From NCBI GenBank assembly GCA_002841435.1, contig PGZS01000008.1, positions 1 to 35,177 on the forward strand: a stretch of 35,177 nt of DNA, given 5' to 3'. The DNA is from Firmicutes bacterium HGW-Firmicutes-3 (GTDB taxonomy: Bacteria; Bacillota; Clostridia; Lachnospirales; Vallitaleaceae). Shown here piece after piece: positions 33,139 to 35,177 of the stretch. The position numbers were made by a program, and so were the translations under genes. Position 1 is the first letter of the stretch; each line of letters starts with the position of its first letter. The notes below the pieces were generated by a model. It saw only the letters and a list, made by a program, of their open reading frames with translations, ran no database searches and was not told the origin of the DNA.

Positions 33139-34797
33139 ATGAAAAAAAAGAATGGATTAAGTCCAACCCACAATAATTCAAAGCATGTGACAAATGGCGA
33201 AAATGATTTGCGCTCAGTTGCTGAAGCCTTAATTATAGAAGAAGACAACAACAAAAATGAAGAATTGGAAAGTTTATCACTTGACGAGACCAATTCAATT
33301 GTTCATGAACTAAAAGTCTATCAAATTGAACTTGAAATGCAAAATGAAGAACTTAGAAATACGCAATTGGAATTGGAACTTACGAAGGCCAGATATTTTG
33401 ACATTTACGATCTTGCACCAGAAGGTTACTTGATTCTTTCGGAAAAAGGATTTATTATTGAGTCGAATCTGACAGCTGCTGTGATGTTTGGAGAATCAAA
33501 GCATAGTCTTGCGAAAAAACAAATAACTGAGTATATTTTAAAAGAAGATCAAGATGTTTATTATAGCTACCGGAAACAGTTATTCGAATCCAAGTTACCC
33601 CATGAATGTGAACTGAGAATGTTGAAGGGCGATCAAACGGTTTTCTGGGGGCATATGAAATCAATCGTTGTAAAAGAAGGCGAACGAGATAATTGTCGCA
33701 TGGTTATAAGCGACATTTCATCTAGAAAGACAGCAGAGAATGATCTAAAAGAGAGTGAAGAAAAGTTACTGTATTTAAGCACTCACGACCATCTTACCGG
33801 CTTATATAATAGAAGGTATTATGAACAACAGTTGAAAGATATAGACACAAATGAGAATCTACCGTTGTCGATTATCATGTTTGACCTTAATGGTTTAAAG
33901 CTGGTCAACGATTCATTTGGACACGATATGGGTGATGTGCTCCTTAATAAAGCGGCAGAAACAATAAAAAAGGCCTGCCGACATGAAGATATTATTGCTC
34001 GAATCGGAGGGGACGAATTTGTACTTATGTTACCTAAGACCTCAAGACGTGATACGGTAAAAATTGCAAACGATATTAAAGCGTTGACTTCTAAAGAAAT
34101 CGTTTCAAATATAGAATTATCTATTTCCTATGGATATGACACCAAGGAAACGGATAACCAATTCATTTCAGAGATTGCCGTAAATGCTGAAAATCATATG
34201 TACAAGCACAAACTATTTGAACGCACCAGCATAAGGAGCAAAACGATAGAACTCATTATGAACACATTATTTGAGAAAAGCAATAGTGAAGCACAACATT
34301 CCAATAGAGTAAGTAGTATTTGCCAAGTCATTGCAGAAAAAATGGATTTAGACCAAAATACAGTCAATCAAATGAGAGTCGTCGGACTTATGCATGATAT
34401 TGGAAAAATTGGTGTCGATGAAGAAATTCTGAATAAGAGTGGAAGCTTAACCAGTTCAGAAAGAGTAGATATTGAAAAGCATCCGGAAATTGGTTGGAGG
34501 CTTCTAAGCTCTACAAATGAATTTTCAGAGATCGCACAATTTGTCATTCACCATCATGAAAAATGGGATGGTAGTGGGTATCCCGATGGCATTAAGGGTG
34601 AAGCCATACAAATAGAAGCGAGAATTATTGCCGTTGCTGAAGCATATGCTGCAATGACGAGTAAAAGCAGTTTTAATGAAAAGCTAACCCAAAAAGAGGC
34701 ATTGAAGGAATTGGTGAGATGCTCAGGAACCCACTTTGATCCAAACGTTGTGGAAGTCTTTAATGAGCTTGTGTTATCCGGAAACAGTAATTATTAA
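33139..34797 (+). CDS. PAS-GGDEF-HD-GYP cyclic-di-GMP synthase/hydrolase
   Basis: The 552-residue soluble protein has a disordered start, a short coiled coil (VYQIELEMQNEELRNTQLEL, about 60-80), one PAS domain (about 86-198), a GGDEF domain (about 210-355) and an HD-GYP domain (about 365-545). The GGDEF motif is intact (290-294), and an inhibitory I-site RHED (281-284) lies five residues before it. The HD-GYP part has HDIGK (419-423) and HHEKWDGSGYP (472-482). Both synthesis and hydrolysis of cyclic-di-GMP are thus possible, with product feedback. GGAAGGA precedes the ATG, 12 nt after the CheB-CheR gene, so the pair forms an operon. Its HD-GYP domain resembles that of the 1447-3987 protein. 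I saw no clear terminator in 34798-34960. Confidence 0.94.
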   Translation: MKKKNGLSPTHNNSKHVTNGENDLRSVAEALIIEEDNNKNEELESLSLDETNSIVHELKVYQIELEMQNEELRNTQLELELTKARYFDIYDLAPEGYLILSEKGFIIESNLTAAVMFGESKHSLAKKQITEYILKEDQDVYYSYRKQLFESKLPHECELRMLKGDQTVFWGHMKSIVVKEGERDNCRMVISDISSRKTAENDLKESEEKLLYLSTHDHLTGLYNRRYYEQQLKDIDTNENLPLSIIMFDLNGLKLVNDSFGHDMGDVLLNKAAETIKKACRHEDIIARIGGDEFVLMLPKTSRRDTVKIANDIKALTSKEIVSNIELSISYGYDTKETDNQFISEIAVNAENHMYKHKLFERTSIRSKTIELIMNTLFEKSNSEAQHSNRVSSICQVIAEKMDLDQNTVNQMRVVGLMHDIGKIGVDEEILNKSGSLTSSERVDIEKHPEIGWRLLSSTNEFSEIAQFVIHHHEKWDGSGYPDGIKGEAIQIEARIIAVAEAYAAMTSKSSFNEKLTQKEALKELVRCSGTHFDPNVVEVFNELVLSGNSNY

Positions 34798-34961
34798 GCT
34801 TATATTTCTTGTAATCCGGATACACTTACGCTTGATATAAGGTGGTTGTGAATAAAGCTTGACTCCAATAGCTCTATTCTCTTAAAACGTTAGAGACATT
34901 GAATCCAGAAGCGTCTTTTATTTATTGAACTTAGGATGCGTCATTTAAGAGGGGAGAATCT

Positions 34962-35177
34962 ATGGGGCATATAACAAGTAAGGATGCATACAAGAGTCTA
35001 GAAGAAAGAATCAATTGGTTTACACAAGGCGCCCACCCATCGGAGAGTTTATATAAAATCTTACAAATTCTATATTCGGAAACTGAAGCCAAATGGGTCG
35101 CGAAGTTGCCGATTCGTCCTTTTACTGCAAAAAAAGCAGCAAGAATATGGCATATCAGTGAAGGAAAAGCAGAGATT
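34962..35177 (+). CDS. Start of a 4Fe-4S-type protein (cut by the window end)
   Basis: The first 72 codons are visible from an ATG with AGAGGGGAG upstream. The N-terminus (MGHITSKDAYKSLEERINWF, then SESLYKILQILYSETEAKWV and LPIRPFTAKKAARIW) resembles the winged-helix-like start of 4Fe-4S-dicluster proteins found in anaerobes, in which the cysteine clusters come later. No cysteine is yet visible, so the iron-sulfur assignment rests on memory of the family. Confidence 0.6.
   Translation, partial: MGHITSKDAYKSLEERINWFTQGAHPSESLYKILQILYSETEAKWVAKLPIRPFTAKKAARIWHISEGKAEI

Overview
The window looks like the chromosome of a low-G+C, Gram-positive anaerobe of the Clostridia type (Bacillota). The signs are AT-rich DNA, strong GGAGG ribosome binding sites, near-consensus housekeeping promoters (TTGACA/TATAAT), compact operons, and families typical of this group (BlaI/BlaR1, VanZ, CotH, DUF6326, MMPL with a coiled-coil partner). 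No species can be named. There is no rRNA, tRNA, CRISPR array, prophage or intact transposon.

Layout. (1) 1-4080, signalling: a broken chimera of a 7TMR-DISM-type sensor and a methyl-accepting chemotaxis protein, then an intact five-PAS HD-GYP phosphodiesterase with its terminator. (2) 4190-9707: a G+C-richer five-gene island encoding a VTC-domain protein, a DUF4956 membrane protein, a CotH-family kinase-like exoprotein, an OmpR-type response regulator and a sensor kinase. Three GTTCAG boxes spaced 11 and 22 bp sit ahead of it. (3) 10177-15217, antibiotic sensing and resistance: BlaI, a BlaR1-like M56 sensor lacking the penicillin-binding domain, a small membrane protein, the ruins of a beta-lactamase-family serine hydrolase, and a VanZ-family protein. 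(4) 15230-15989: a group II intron reverse-transcriptase remnant and a minus-strand pair (XRE regulator plus membrane protein). (5) 16100-21273: a 70-bp perfect palindrome, an MMPL transporter overlapping a secreted coiled-coil partner, and a convergent TetR regulator. (6) 21401-29796: a membrane-anchored alpha/beta hydrolase, an SDR, a beheaded AraC regulator, a DUF6326 protein, a MalT-like LuxR regulator, a 65-residue protein and a zinc-free quinone-oxidoreductase-type enzyme. (7) 30072-34797: a promoter and two-gene operon encoding a CheB-CheR-PAS fusion and a PAS-GGDEF-HD-GYP protein. (8) The start of a 4Fe-4S-type protein at the right edge.

Two themes stand out. One is cyclic-di-GMP and chemotaxis-type signalling at both ends (two HD-GYP proteins, one GGDEF, one CheB/CheR, one dead MCP). 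The other is envelope-stress and antibiotic-response modules in the middle. Gene decay is frequent: at least four remnants, two of which appear to have lost one T from a short T run. The least understood unit is the VTC-DUF4956-CotH-two-component island, which reads as a self-regulated envelope polymer or phosphotransfer system of unknown product.
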